Shown piece by piece: positions 1 through 8,284 of a DNA stretch of 64,000 bases. Under the pieces are notes generated by a model. It was not told the DNA's origin, made no database searches, and saw only the letters and a list, made by a program, of their open reading frames with translations. Positions within the stretch are counted from its first letter, which is position 1. Each line of letters starts with the position of its first letter. The stretch is from Cohnella sp. SGD-V74 (GTDB lineage: Bacteria > Bacillota > Bacilli > Paenibacillales > Paenibacillaceae), in assembly GCF_003001675.1 (NCBI RefSeq), contig NZ_PVYW01000007.1, positions 1-64,000 of the forward strand. Direction: 5' to 3'. A program made the position numbers and the translations under genes.

Positions 1-146
1 TGAGTGGCTAGAATGGAACTGTAAATATATGAAATCAAAGTAATAGGAATACAATCCAGTTCACTATGTGAGCATTTATGCAACGCTAGTGCGCCGTACG
101 GGCATATTGGCCTGGTTGGCGTATGAGACAGCCCCGCTTTTTTGCA

Positions 147-181
147 TGATTTCCACGCTTCGGCGAGAAATCAGCCTGTTT
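147..181 (+). terminator. Weak hairpin, possible terminator of an upstream gene
   Basis: TGATTTC (147-153) pairs with GAAATCA (167-173), and a T5 run follows some six bases later. The stem is short and the T run is displaced, so this is only a possible terminator of a gene left of the window. Nothing else recognisable lies in 1-200. Confidence 0.3.
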
Positions 182-221
182 TTGCTCCGAATCCTCCATT
201 GTTGACCTTCGGCGGCCTCCT

Positions 222-247
222 TATAATATGGTGAGAATCATTATCAC
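222..247 (+). promoter_or_regulatory. Promoter -10 and Fur box of the iron-binding lipoprotein gene
   Basis: TATAAT (222-227) is followed by TGAGAATCATTATCA (232-246), which matches 13 of 14 arm positions of the 7-1-7 Fur consensus. The box sits where transcription would start, so iron-loaded Fur should block the promoter. A ribosome binding site AAGGGAG lies just before the ATG at 268. Confidence 0.85.
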
Positions 248-267
248 TAGACAAGGGAGTCTGAACT

Positions 268-1317
268 ATGCAAGCCATTCGCAAGCCGACAGCCATTGCC
301 TCTCTGCTGCTTCTCGTTGCCGCCGTGCTGCTCAGCGCATGCGGGAACGGGAATTCCGCCGGAACCGGCGCTTCCGCCAGTCCTTCCAATTCTCCGTCCG
401 CCTCACCGTCCTCGACGCCGTCGCCGTCTGCAACGCCTTCGGCATCCGCCTCGGCGGACGGCGAAGAGACGCGAATCGTCAGCACGGTCAACGGCGACGT
501 CGAAATTCCCGCGCATCCGAAGCGTATCGTCGCCCTGTATTACCATCACATCCTGTTCGCGCTCGGCGAGAAGCCGGTCGGAGCCAATCTGACCTGGTGG
601 GGCGGCAGCCCGTTCCTCGCAGAGCAGGAAGCGGGTCTCGTAGACGTCGGCGGTCCGCCGTCTTTGGAGGCGGTAGTCGCGCTGGAGCCGGATTTGATTA
701 TCATGAACAGCAATAACGCCGAAGACTACGAGCAATTCGCCAAGATCGCGCCATCGGTGCTGATTCCGTACGACGGCAACCGCACCGTCTATCAAGAGAC
801 CGAAGAAATCGCCAAGCTGCTGGGCAAGCCGGACGAGGCAGCCCGGCTCCTCGAAGAGTTCGAGAAGAAAGCGGAGGCCGCGCGCGCCAAGCTGGAAGGC
901 GTATTGACGAGCGACGCCAAGGCGGCCATTATTCGCATCGACGGCAACGGAGGACAGTTCACCGTGTTCGGCGATAACTACGGCCGCGGAGGATGGCCGA
1001 TCTACAGAGGGCTGAAGCTGCAATATCCGGCCAAGATCAAGGAAGACGTCATCGACAACGGCAAACAAATCGCTCAGGAGCTGCCGCTCGAGAAGCTTCC
1101 CGAATACGCGGGTGACGCCGACTATCTGTTCGTTTCCACGGAAGGAGTCGCGCTCGACGTCGTCAAGGACAGCGCCGTGTGGAAAGGGCTCAAGGCCGTG
1201 AAGGAAAATCACGTCATCGAGCTGGACTCCAAGCAGTATTTTTATTTCGACCCGATCTCCATTTCCGCCCAGATGGATCTGATCGCGGACTTGCTGTCGC
1301 GCAATTCTTCCCAATAA
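268..1317 (+). CDS. Iron-siderophore ABC transporter substrate-binding lipoprotein
   Basis: A 349-residue lipoprotein that should capture a ferric siderophore outside the membrane and hand it to a FecCD-type permease. The signal peptide ends in lipobox LSAC with Cys25. A Ser/Pro/Ala-rich low-complexity linker (about 30-65) follows, then a FecB/FhuD-type binding domain (about 66-345) beginning with a PKRIVAL motif. No permease or ATPase is adjacent. The fused binding domain of the next gene is a close paralogue: both contain ANLTWWGGS and the identical stretch VFGDNYGRGGWPIYRGL. A Fur box precedes the gene, so iron starvation should induce it. The exact ligand cannot be told from sequence. Confidence 0.9.
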   Translation: MQAIRKPTAIASLLLLVAAVLLSACGNGNSAGTGASASPSNSPSASPSSTPSPSATPSASASADGEETRIVSTVNGDVEIPAHPKRIVALYYHHILFALGEKPVGANLTWWGGSPFLAEQEAGLVDVGGPPSLEAVVALEPDLIIMNSNNAEDYEQFAKIAPSVLIPYDGNRTVYQETEEIAKLLGKPDEAARLLEEFEKKAEAARAKLEGVLTSDAKAAIIRIDGNGGQFTVFGDNYGRGGWPIYRGLKLQYPAKIKEDVIDNGKQIAQELPLEKLPEYAGDADYLFVSTEGVALDVVKDSAVWKGLKAVKENHVIELDSKQYFYFDPISISAQMDLIADLLSRNSSQ

Positions 1318-1329
1318 CTCGCCCCGTCG

Positions 1330-1353
1330 GCCGCCGGTACTCCGGCGGCTTTG
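1330..1353 (+). terminator. Rho-independent terminator
   Basis: GCCGCCGG (1330-1337), loop TACT, CCGGCGGC (1342-1349), then TTTGTT. A perfect 8-bp GC stem directly after the lipoprotein gene, separating it from the regulator gene that has its own Fur box. Confidence 0.7.
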
Positions 1354-1399
1354 TTGCGCGTATCGCGGGGGTTCGCTAGAATAGAGACATTCAACTGAT

Positions 1400-1414
1400 T
1401 GATAATCATTATCA
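1400..1414. promoter_or_regulatory. Fur box, perfect consensus
   Basis: TGATAATCATTATCA matches all 14 arm positions of the 7-1-7 Fur consensus. It lies 23 bases before the ATG of the AraC-fusion gene, overlapping the likely promoter, with ribosome binding site AAAGGGG after it. Confidence 0.92.
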
Positions 1415-1436
1415 ACTATAAAAGGGGCGCGCCCGA

Positions 1437-3074
1437 ATGAGCCGTTTGTCTCTGCCCTTCCTGACCTCGTTGTTCACTCTATCCGACATCGTCGAAATTC
1501 GTTGCCAGGCTGCCGCCAAGGCGAGCAGGCTGCACGCGTCGGACCATGTATTCGTCGCGGCTATGCAAGGCGCCGGCAGTGCCATCATCGACGGCAGAAG
1601 GCGCCGCTTGGTCAAGGGGAGCTGCTTCCTCCTGCCTCCCGATACGTTGTTCGACGTGTCGGCGGACGAAGGTCCGGAGCTGAAGCTGATGTGGTTGATC
1701 TTCCGGGCCGTTCCGGTCTCGGGGAGTCCATCGGGTGCAGAGAACGAAGCGAACCAAGACGCTCTTCGCATCTTTCCGTACGAGGAACTCGACGCGCAGC
1801 CCTTCGGCCGCATCGCGGGCCGGTTGGACGAGCTATACCGTCACAGGGGAGCGACGGAGGAGCTGGCGCATTTCAGGCAGCATATCCGCTTTCAGGAGCT
1901 GCTGTACGAGCTGTGTCGGGGCGGCGAGTCGTCCGGCGCTCAGCTCCAATCCCGGGAAGCGGTTCGGCGATCGATCGACGGCTTGCACCGGTTGGACGTC
2001 TCCGACATAAGCGTGGAAGCTCTGGCGAAGCAGGCCAATATCGGAACCCGGCAATACTCGCATCTGTTCAAGCAGCTGACCGGCAAAAGCCCGGTAGACT
2101 ATATTACGGAATTGAAGCTTAACCATGCCAAGAAGCAGCTTCTCACGTCCAACGACAGCCTGCAGCAGATCGCTCAGAGCGCCGGCTTCAAGGACGTCTA
2201 CTATTTCAGCCGGAGATTCAAGCAGATGGTCGGGCAATCTCCCAAGCAATACGTTGGCCACGCCCGCAAAGGACTGCGGATCGTGGCGCTCTATTACGCC
2301 AACGTCCTGCTCTCGGCCGGGGTGAAGCCCGTGGCCGCCAACTTGACTTGGTGGGGAGGAAGCACGTTCCTGAAGGACATGGAGGAGGGGATCGTCGACA
2401 TCGGCTGCGAGCCGTCTGTAGAAGCCGTAACGAAGCTGGAGCCGGACCTCATTCTCATGAACGACGCCAATCTGTCTGCCTATCCGGCCATGTCCAAGAT
2501 CGCGCCCACCCTTCTGCTGCCTTACGAGGGCAGCCGCAGCATCTTCGACGACGTCCGGCTGATCGGCCAACTGATCAATCGTCCGCGGGCGGCGGACGAA
2601 TTGGAGTCGCGATTCGAGAGAAGAGCCGCGGAAGTTCGGGAACGATTGGCAGGAGTCTTAAGCGGGTCGTCTACGGCGGCCATCGTCAGATTCGACAGCC
2701 AGGGCCGGCAGTTTTCGGTGTTCGGGGACAATTACGGACGAGGGGGCTGGCCGATCTACCGGGGGTTGCGCCTGGGCGTTCCGGAGCCCGTGCAGCGGCA
2801 GGCGATCGACAGCGGGAGGCAGATCGTGCAGGGCCTGCCGCTCGAGCAGCTGCCGGTTTACGCTGCCGGCGCGGATTATCTGTTCGTCTCCGACGAAGGC
2901 GAAGGCATCCGGTACGTGCAGGACCATCCGATCTGGAGGAGCTTGCCCGCCGTGGCGCACGGCCGGGCTCACGTGCTGAGCAGGGCCGACTTCTCCTATT
3001 TCGATCCGATCTCGATCGAAGGCCAGCTGGAGCTGCTGGCGCAGCTGTTGACGGAACGTCAGCCCGCCTCCTAG
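1437..3074 (+). CDS. AraC-family regulator fused to a siderophore-binding domain (Btr-like)
   Basis: A 545-residue cytoplasmic regulator with three parts: an N-terminal cupin-like region (about 1-150), an AraC-type double helix-turn-helix (about 177-275, including GFKDVYYFSRRFKQ), and a C-terminal periplasmic-binding-protein fold (about 280-545). The layout matches Bacillus subtilis Btr (YbbB), which senses ferric bacillibactin and activates siderophore uptake genes. No signal peptide is present, so the binding domain acts as an internal sensor. That domain is closely similar to the secreted protein encoded just upstream, so sensor and transporter probably bind the same ligand. A perfect Fur box precedes it. 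Its last four bases overlap the end of the opposite-strand gene. Confidence 0.88.
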   Translation: MSRLSLPFLTSLFTLSDIVEIRCQAAAKASRLHASDHVFVAAMQGAGSAIIDGRRRRLVKGSCFLLPPDTLFDVSADEGPELKLMWLIFRAVPVSGSPSGAENEANQDALRIFPYEELDAQPFGRIAGRLDELYRHRGATEELAHFRQHIRFQELLYELCRGGESSGAQLQSREAVRRSIDGLHRLDVSDISVEALAKQANIGTRQYSHLFKQLTGKSPVDYITELKLNHAKKQLLTSNDSLQQIAQSAGFKDVYYFSRRFKQMVGQSPKQYVGHARKGLRIVALYYANVLLSAGVKPVAANLTWWGGSTFLKDMEEGIVDIGCEPSVEAVTKLEPDLILMNDANLSAYPAMSKIAPTLLLPYEGSRSIFDDVRLIGQLINRPRAADELESRFERRAAEVRERLAGVLSGSSTAAIVRFDSQGRQFSVFGDNYGRGGWPIYRGLRLGVPEPVQRQAIDSGRQIVQGLPLEQLPVYAAGADYLFVSDEGEGIRYVQDHPIWRSLPAVAHGRAHVLSRADFSYFDPISIEGQLELLAQLLTERQPAS

Positions 3075-4660
3075 ACGCGCGAAGCCGAAGCTCCGCGATA
3101 GGCGCTGACGCGGTTGCGGCCGTTCCGCTTGGAGGCGTACAACGCTTCATCCGCTTGCTGCAGCAGCGCGTCGAGCGTCGCGTCGGCGCCGTCTTCGGCC
3201 TCCGCTACGCCGAAGCTGGAGGTGACGGCGATCTCGCCCCGGGGAGTCGACAGCGGTTCGGTCTCCAAGCCTCTTCTTAGCCGCTCCGCGATCTCGCAGC
3301 CTGCCTCCAGAGTCGCGTCCGGCAGCGCAAGGACGAACTCTTCGCCGCCGTAACGCGCGAACAGCATGTCCGGGGAGACGAGTCCGCCGCATACGGCGAC
3401 GACGTGCACGAGGAGCTTGTCCCCCGTCTCGTGCCCGTAATGATCGTTCACGCGCTTGAAGTAATCGATATCGAACAGAACGACGGTGAACGGTCTTCCG
3501 CCCGTCAGGCAATCCTCGAGCAGTCGGCGGCTGCGGCTGATGAACTGGGAGCGGTTAAGAATTTGCGTTAACCCGTCATAGTAAGCCTGGTGCTCCAGCT
3601 CGCGCTGGAGCCGCTTCAGTTCGGTGACGTTGATGAACATGAGCAGGCCGCCTGCCGCATCCCCGTTGCGGTGCAGAAGAGGAGAATAGCGGACCTGGTA
3701 CGTCTGCTCCGCTCCGTCCGTCGTCCACGCCAGCTCTTCCGCCCCTTCGTCCGGCCGATGGGCGAACGGATACGGAGATCCGTTCAGCTCGATCCAGACT
3801 TCGTTTAGCGTTTTCCCGATCATGGCCGTGCTGAGGGAAGGAATCATCCGCGCGACGGCCAGGTTGAAGTCGCTCAGACGATCCGCCGCATCCAGGACGA
3901 TAACGCCTTCCCTCATGCTGTCGAAGATCGTCTCCTTGGCGATGGGAATGACGGTCAGCATTTTCGCGGACAGAATGGCCCAGATATACAGCGCCGAAGT
4001 CACGCACATGACCATCGGAACCGGGTCGATGCCTGCCGGGGTCAGCCCGACGAGATACAGGAACGCGGTGATCATCGGGAGAAACTGTCCGCAGATCAGC
4101 GTCGCCAGCTGCGGACGGTAGGACTTGCGGGTCTGTCTCCACCGGCTCAGCAGCAGCACGGTAGCGGCAAGCAGGCAGCTGGACGTGAAAATGCCGTGAA
4201 CGATATACCATTCGCCGATCTCGATTTCCAGATAGGGAAGAGGCATTCCTTCTTTCATCCGAAACACTTTATAGAACAGCTGGTGGTAGTCGTTGGTGGC
4301 GACCATCAGCAGCGTGACGGAAGGGACGACGAGCATGGCCGCGGCCTGCCGGCGGGTAACCTTCCAGCCGAGATACTGGAGAATGATCATGAGACCGAGC
4401 GGCGCGGAGAACGGCATGCCGATATATTCGACGACCGTCCATAACTTGACTTTCCACAGCGTATCGCTGGCCAGACTGAAGGCGTAAGCGAAGCTGTAGA
4501 CGGACAGGGCGGCCGTGTACCAAATGAAAGTGCGGGAGCCGGGAATTTCCTGCTTTCTGAACAGGACGTAGAGGCAGAGGAACACGTTGAAGATGCCCGA
4601 CACGCTCACCAAGGTAATGTACATTGTCAGCTGCGAATCCATTCCTTCGTTCGACTCCAT
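3071..4660 (-). CDS. Membrane diguanylate cyclase (7TM-PAS-GGDEF)
   Basis: A 529-residue protein expected to make cyclic di-GMP from two GTP. The N-terminal third (about 8-225) holds seven hydrophobic segments resembling the HisKA_7TM sensor module. A PAS-like region follows (about 235-345), then a GGDEF domain (about 365-525) with the active-site motif GGEEF near residue 438. The four residues at the usual RxxD inhibitory-site position read VSPD, so product inhibition through the primary I-site is probably absent. No EAL or HD-GYP partner is adjacent. The start is uncertain: ATG at 4660, or ATG at 4642 next to AAGGA. Confidence 0.88.
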   Translation of the reverse strand: MESNEGMDSQLTMYITLVSVSGIFNVFLCLYVLFRKQEIPGSRTFIWYTAALSVYSFAYAFSLASDTLWKVKLWTVVEYIGMPFSAPLGLMIILQYLGWKVTRRQAAAMLVVPSVTLLMVATNDYHQLFYKVFRMKEGMPLPYLEIEIGEWYIVHGIFTSSCLLAATVLLLSRWRQTRKSYRPQLATLICGQFLPMITAFLYLVGLTPAGIDPVPMVMCVTSALYIWAILSAKMLTVIPIAKETIFDSMREGVIVLDAADRLSDFNLAVARMIPSLSTAMIGKTLNEVWIELNGSPYPFAHRPDEGAEELAWTTDGAEQTYQVRYSPLLHRNGDAAGGLLMFINVTELKRLQRELEHQAYYDGLTQILNRSQFISRSRRLLEDCLTGGRPFTVVLFDIDYFKRVNDHYGHETGDKLLVHVVAVCGGLVSPDMLFARYGGEEFVLALPDATLEAGCEIAERLRRGLETEPLSTPRGEIAVTSSFGVAEAEDGADATLDALLQQADEALYASKRNGRNRVSAYRGASASRV

Positions 4661-4891
4661 TCGCGAGGATCTATGCTGCTATCGTAACACATCGATCCGG
4701 GGGCCTGTCTGTATAAATAATTACTATTTAAATCAAAAACGCGCGCTTTCCGACCCGTCCGGGCTACAATGCCTTTAGGCGGGTTTTTGGCGTCTGCGCG
4801 CTTGATCCCAGCTGTTTTTTTCGACATGTGGTCGATGCGGCGGCACTTTTTTCGTCGCTCGAGTGTTATAAGAGTAATACGGTCGAAGGAG

Positions 4892-5500
4892 GTGTCCGAA
4901 TCGCTGCAACCCTCTCTGAATTCGGATGAATTGGAAACGTTGGTCTCCGCCGTGCGGCAAGGAGAGACGGAGAAATACGAGCCGATCGTCAGAGCCTTCC
5001 AGCAGCCGATCTTCCGCTATTGCTACCGCTTGTTCGCCAATCGGCAGGATGCGGAGGACGCCGTGCAGGATATTCTGGTGAAGGCTTATCGATCGCTTGG
5101 ACAGTACAGAAGAGCGGACAACTTTCAGGCCTGGCTGTACCGGATCGCTTACCGCCATTGCCTGAACGTGCTGAGGAGACGCCGCATTCACCGGCAGGTG
5201 ATGAAGATGCTCAGGCCGGAGACCGTTACCGCGGGGCCGGAACAAGAGCTCGACGACCGGCTCTATCATCCTTCTCTGGCCCGGGCGCTGGCGGAATTGT
5301 CTCCTCGGGAGCGAAGCCTGCTGATTCTGCGGGCATTCGAAGAGAAGAGCTTCGCCGAGCTGGGAGACATTATGCAGACCAGCCCGAATGCGCTGGTGAA
5401 GAGAATGCAACGGATCAAGCAGAAAGTGCGGACATCCATGAAGTCGAAGGAGGATATGCCATGGAACGATTCGAAACGTCCGATGAATACAGAGGTTTGA
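4892..5500 (+). CDS. ECF-family RNA polymerase sigma factor
   Basis: Sigma-70 family protein of about 200 residues. Region 2 is visible in the stretch from FRYCYRLFANRQDAEDAVQD through AYRSLGQYR and FQAWLYRIAYR, and region 4 in LSPRERSLLILRAFEEKSFAELGDI. It should direct RNA polymerase to a small regulon, held by the anti-sigma factor encoded next, whose start overlaps this gene by 40 bases. The start is unclear: a strong AAGGAGG (4886-4892) touches the GTG at 4892 and no ATG lies at normal spacing; CTG at 4904 has better spacing. The frame is open back to an ATG at 4769, but that extension is not sigma-like. Confidence 0.85.
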   Translation: MSESLQPSLNSDELETLVSAVRQGETEKYEPIVRAFQQPIFRYCYRLFANRQDAEDAVQDILVKAYRSLGQYRRADNFQAWLYRIAYRHCLNVLRRRRIHRQVMKMLRPETVTAGPEQELDDRLYHPSLARALAELSPRERSLLILRAFEEKSFAELGDIMQTSPNALVKRMQRIKQKVRTSMKSKEDMPWNDSKRPMNTEV

Positions 5501-6429
5501 AGCTGGCCGTCCATACAAGTCAAGTTCCGGAGATCGACGTCGCCGAGAAGGTGATGGCCCGTATTGCAGGCTCGTCGCGCCGCCGTCCGGCTGTTATCAG
5601 GACGATGAGGGGCTCGACGGCGCTGGCCGGCCTGTTCGCTCTGCTTCTGGTCGTCTCCGTCACCGCTTACGCCACTTCGGAGTATATCCAGTTTCGGGAC
5701 AAGAGCGGCGCGGTCAGGGTGGAGTATGTGCCGCCGAACACGTCGAGGATCGTCGATATTCCCTACAATAAGTTCACCGCGCAGGTTCACGAATTCGCCA
5801 AGCCCGGAGAGCTGGTGGCTTATTTTGTCAAGGACGGCGACGAAGCGGGAGGCTTGCAATTCGAATTCAAACCCGAGCGCATGACTTCTTTCTCCAAGCT
5901 CCAAGACGAGCTCCGGCGTGTCGGTTCCCCGGTGCTGCCGCAAGCGGTCTCCGGCTTTCAATTCGAATATGGAGAGATCAGACCTCACTATCCGGATAAG
6001 GAAACGCCTCAATACCGGGACACGCTTAAGGAGCTCTCCGGGCTCGCTTCCCGGGCGGCCGACGGCGAACGCTTGTTTATGAAGACCGTGCCGTGGACGG
6101 ACGCGGCGACTCTGGTCGCGATTTATTCCAAAGACGGCGCTTCGATCGGGTTGCACGCTCATTTCCTGAGGGGAATGGAGATGTACGTCGAGCTGCAGGA
6201 AGGCAATACAAGCGAAAAAAGGACGATAGCCGGGACGGAAGTCGTTTATAATGAGGTCAAGAGACAGATCGCCGCCGAGGGACGGCCCGTGCAGCTTGAA
6301 TACGGGTACCTGAACTGGTATGACGAAGAGCGGGACATCTATTACACGCTTACGAATCATAAAGGGCCCGGGATTTCCAAGGAGGAGATGCTGCGGCTGG
6401 CGGAAGATTGGCTGGAGAAGAAGGGATGA
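5461..6429 (+). CDS. Probable membrane anti-sigma factor
   Basis: A 322-residue protein with a short cytoplasmic N-terminus (1-50), one membrane helix (about 52-72) and a large extracytoplasmic domain. This is the usual shape of an anti-sigma factor that binds the sigma factor inside and senses a signal outside. The start is fixed by GAAGGAGG (5446-5453) before ATG 5461, and the gene overlaps the end of the sigma gene, so translation is coupled. No HxxxCxxC zinc motif is visible in the N-terminal part. The external domain is not one I can name, and the signal is unknown. Confidence 0.7.
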   Translation: MERFETSDEYRGLKLAVHTSQVPEIDVAEKVMARIAGSSRRRPAVIRTMRGSTALAGLFALLLVVSVTAYATSEYIQFRDKSGAVRVEYVPPNTSRIVDIPYNKFTAQVHEFAKPGELVAYFVKDGDEAGGLQFEFKPERMTSFSKLQDELRRVGSPVLPQAVSGFQFEYGEIRPHYPDKETPQYRDTLKELSGLASRAADGERLFMKTVPWTDAATLVAIYSKDGASIGLHAHFLRGMEMYVELQEGNTSEKRTIAGTEVVYNEVKRQIAAEGRPVQLEYGYLNWYDEERDIYYTLTNHKGPGISKEEMLRLAEDWLEKKG

Positions 6430-6436
6430 GCGCGCG

Positions 6437-7339
6437 ATGAAAATGAACCGTCTGGGCGTATCCGACTTGCTCGTCGGCGAGATCGGACTGGGATGCATGT
6501 CTTTGGGAACGGAGGAGGGGAAGGCGACCGGTCTGATTCACGAAGCGCTGGACCTTGGCGTCAATTTTCTGGATACGGCCGATCTGTACGACCATGGCCG
6601 CAACGAGGAATTCGTCGGCAAGGCGATTCGCGGCAGAAGAGACCGGGTCGTGCTGGCGACGAAGGTCGGCAACCGGCGCATTCCGGGACAGGAAGGCTGG
6701 ACGTGGGACCCTTCCCCGGAATACATCCTGTCCTCGGTCAAGGAGAGCTTGAGGAGGCTGGGCACGGACTATATCGATCTGTACCAGCTTCACGGCGGAA
6801 CCCTTGAGGACCCGATTGACGATACGATAGAAGCTTTTGAACAGTTAAAAAGGGAAGGAACGATCCGGGAGTACGGCATCTCCTCGATCCGTCCCAACGT
6901 CATCCGCGAGTACGCCGTACGTTCCTCCATCGTCAGCGTGATGAACTCGTACAGCATTGTCGATCGGCGGGCGGAGGAGACGGTGCTTCCGCTCCTCCAT
7001 GAGAAGGGGATCGGCGTCATCGCCAGAGGCCCGCTGGCCAAAGGGGCGCTGGCAGCCAATCGTGAACCTTCGGGCGGAGTGTCGGACTACGAGCTGGAAG
7101 AGCTCAAGGCTCTTCGGGAGAGGCTGCGGGATCTGGAGACGCCGGGGCGCAGCCTCACCCAATTGGCGATCCGGTATTCGCTCGCCCATCCTGCGGTGGC
7201 CGTCGCGATTCCCGGAGCAAGCTCGCGTGAGCAGCTGCTGCAGAACGTCGCCGCGACGCATGCGCCTGAGCTGTCGCCCGAAGAGCTCGCGGCCGTTCGC
7301 TCGTTCAGCAAGCCGAACGTCTACGCCGCGCATCGCTAA
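6437..7339 (+). CDS. Aldo/keto reductase
   Basis: A 300-residue NAD(P)H-dependent oxidoreductase with a TIM-barrel fold that would reduce aldehydes or ketones. The catalytic tetrad is visible: Asp and Tyr in DTADLYD, Lys in ATKVG and His in QLHGG. GVIARGPLAKGAL and AIPGASS fit the C-terminal cofactor-binding region. It follows the anti-sigma gene after only seven bases, so it may be a target of that sigma factor or share its transcript. The substrate cannot be predicted. ATG 6437 is preferred, with GGGATGAG upstream; ATG 6443 is an alternative. Confidence 0.88.
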   Translation: MKMNRLGVSDLLVGEIGLGCMSLGTEEGKATGLIHEALDLGVNFLDTADLYDHGRNEEFVGKAIRGRRDRVVLATKVGNRRIPGQEGWTWDPSPEYILSSVKESLRRLGTDYIDLYQLHGGTLEDPIDDTIEAFEQLKREGTIREYGISSIRPNVIREYAVRSSIVSVMNSYSIVDRRAEETVLPLLHEKGIGVIARGPLAKGALAANREPSGGVSDYELEELKALRERLRDLETPGRSLTQLAIRYSLAHPAVAVAIPGASSREQLLQNVAATHAPELSPEELAAVRSFSKPNVYAAHR

Positions 7340-7468
7340 AAAACGTTGCATTGTGTAAGAAATTGATCATCTGTTATCTCGTTTCGCTCCTCCTTGGCCG
7401 CTAGAATGAACATACAGCATACGAACGCCGTAGATGCTGACTAGTACGGAGGAGTGAGCTACAGAAAC

Positions 7469-8200
7469 ATGAATACCGGAAAAAAGGTTGTTTATTGCGT
7501 CATTGCCGCCATTGTGATCCTGCTGGCGACGGCTTGTTCGCGGGAGAAGCCGCAAGCAGTCGAGCATGTCTACAAGATCCATGCAGCTACCCAAACGATC
7601 GTCCCCGTCAACCCGGGGCAGAATAGCGACAAAGTGGTGCTGCTCACCTTCGACGACGGTCCGAATGAAGGGTTGAACGAGAAGATTCTAGCCACGCTGG
7701 ATAAACATAAGGCCAAGGCGATCTTTTTCATGAACGGGCCTCAAATCGAGAGCGGCAAAAATTTGGTAAAGCTTGTTCACAACCGGGGGCACATGATCGG
7801 CAACCATTCTTGGGACCACATCGATCTCAGCGCGGAAAGCAAGGAACAGGTAGAGAAGCAGCTCGGAGACGTCCAGAAGGCCGTGAAGGATATTACCGGA
7901 ACGGCGCCCGTATTTTTTCGTCCGCCTTTCTTGGCTTTTAACGACGTGACCGTCGAAGCTGCCAAGGCTTCCGGCCTGACGGTCGTAACGTCGTCGATCG
8001 ATTCCCAGGACTGGGCGATGACGGCGGACAGCAACGATCCGAAGGCGCTGGCGCAGCGCATCGTCGACCAAATGCATCCGGGCGCCAACATCTTGATGCA
8101 CGAGCTTCCCTGGACGGCCGAAGCGCTGGACGGCCTGCTGTCCAAGCTGACGGAGCTGGAATACGAGTTCGTCGATCCGCATACGATCGGGCCTCTATAA
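7469..8200 (+). CDS. Polysaccharide deacetylase lipoprotein (NodB domain)
   Basis: A 243-residue lipoprotein with lipobox LATAC near residue 19 and a NodB homology domain from about residue 55. Motif 1 TFDDGPN and motif 2 GNHSWDH supply the catalytic Asp and the metal ligands Asp-His-His; FFRPPF and LMHELPW are the later family motifs. It should remove acetyl groups from peptidoglycan or another cell-surface polysaccharide outside the membrane. A GTG at 7454, directly after GGAGGA, is a possible earlier start. No obvious operon partner exists, because the next gene has its own Fur-controlled promoter. Confidence 0.85.
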   Translation: MNTGKKVVYCVIAAIVILLATACSREKPQAVEHVYKIHAATQTIVPVNPGQNSDKVVLLTFDDGPNEGLNEKILATLDKHKAKAIFFMNGPQIESGKNLVKLVHNRGHMIGNHSWDHIDLSAESKEQVEKQLGDVQKAVKDITGTAPVFFRPPFLAFNDVTVEAAKASGLTVVTSSIDSQDWAMTADSNDPKALAQRIVDQMHPGANILMHELPWTAEALDGLLSKLTELEYEFVDPHTIGPL

Positions 8201-8203
8201 TAA

Positions 8204-8236
8204 TGATTTTCATTCTCAATCCGTTTGTGATACAAT
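8204..8236 (+). promoter_or_regulatory. Fur-box-like site and -10 before the ferredoxin reductase gene
   Basis: TGATTTTCATTCTCA (8204-8218) matches 11 of 14 arm positions of the Fur consensus. TACAAT (8231-8236) lies just downstream as the -10. The spacing places the site over the -35 region. This is weaker than the other boxes here, but its position is right. Confidence 0.65.
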
Positions 8237-8284
8237 GAGTCCGAAGTCATTAGATCGGATTAGAGGATGAGGGAGAGGATACGA

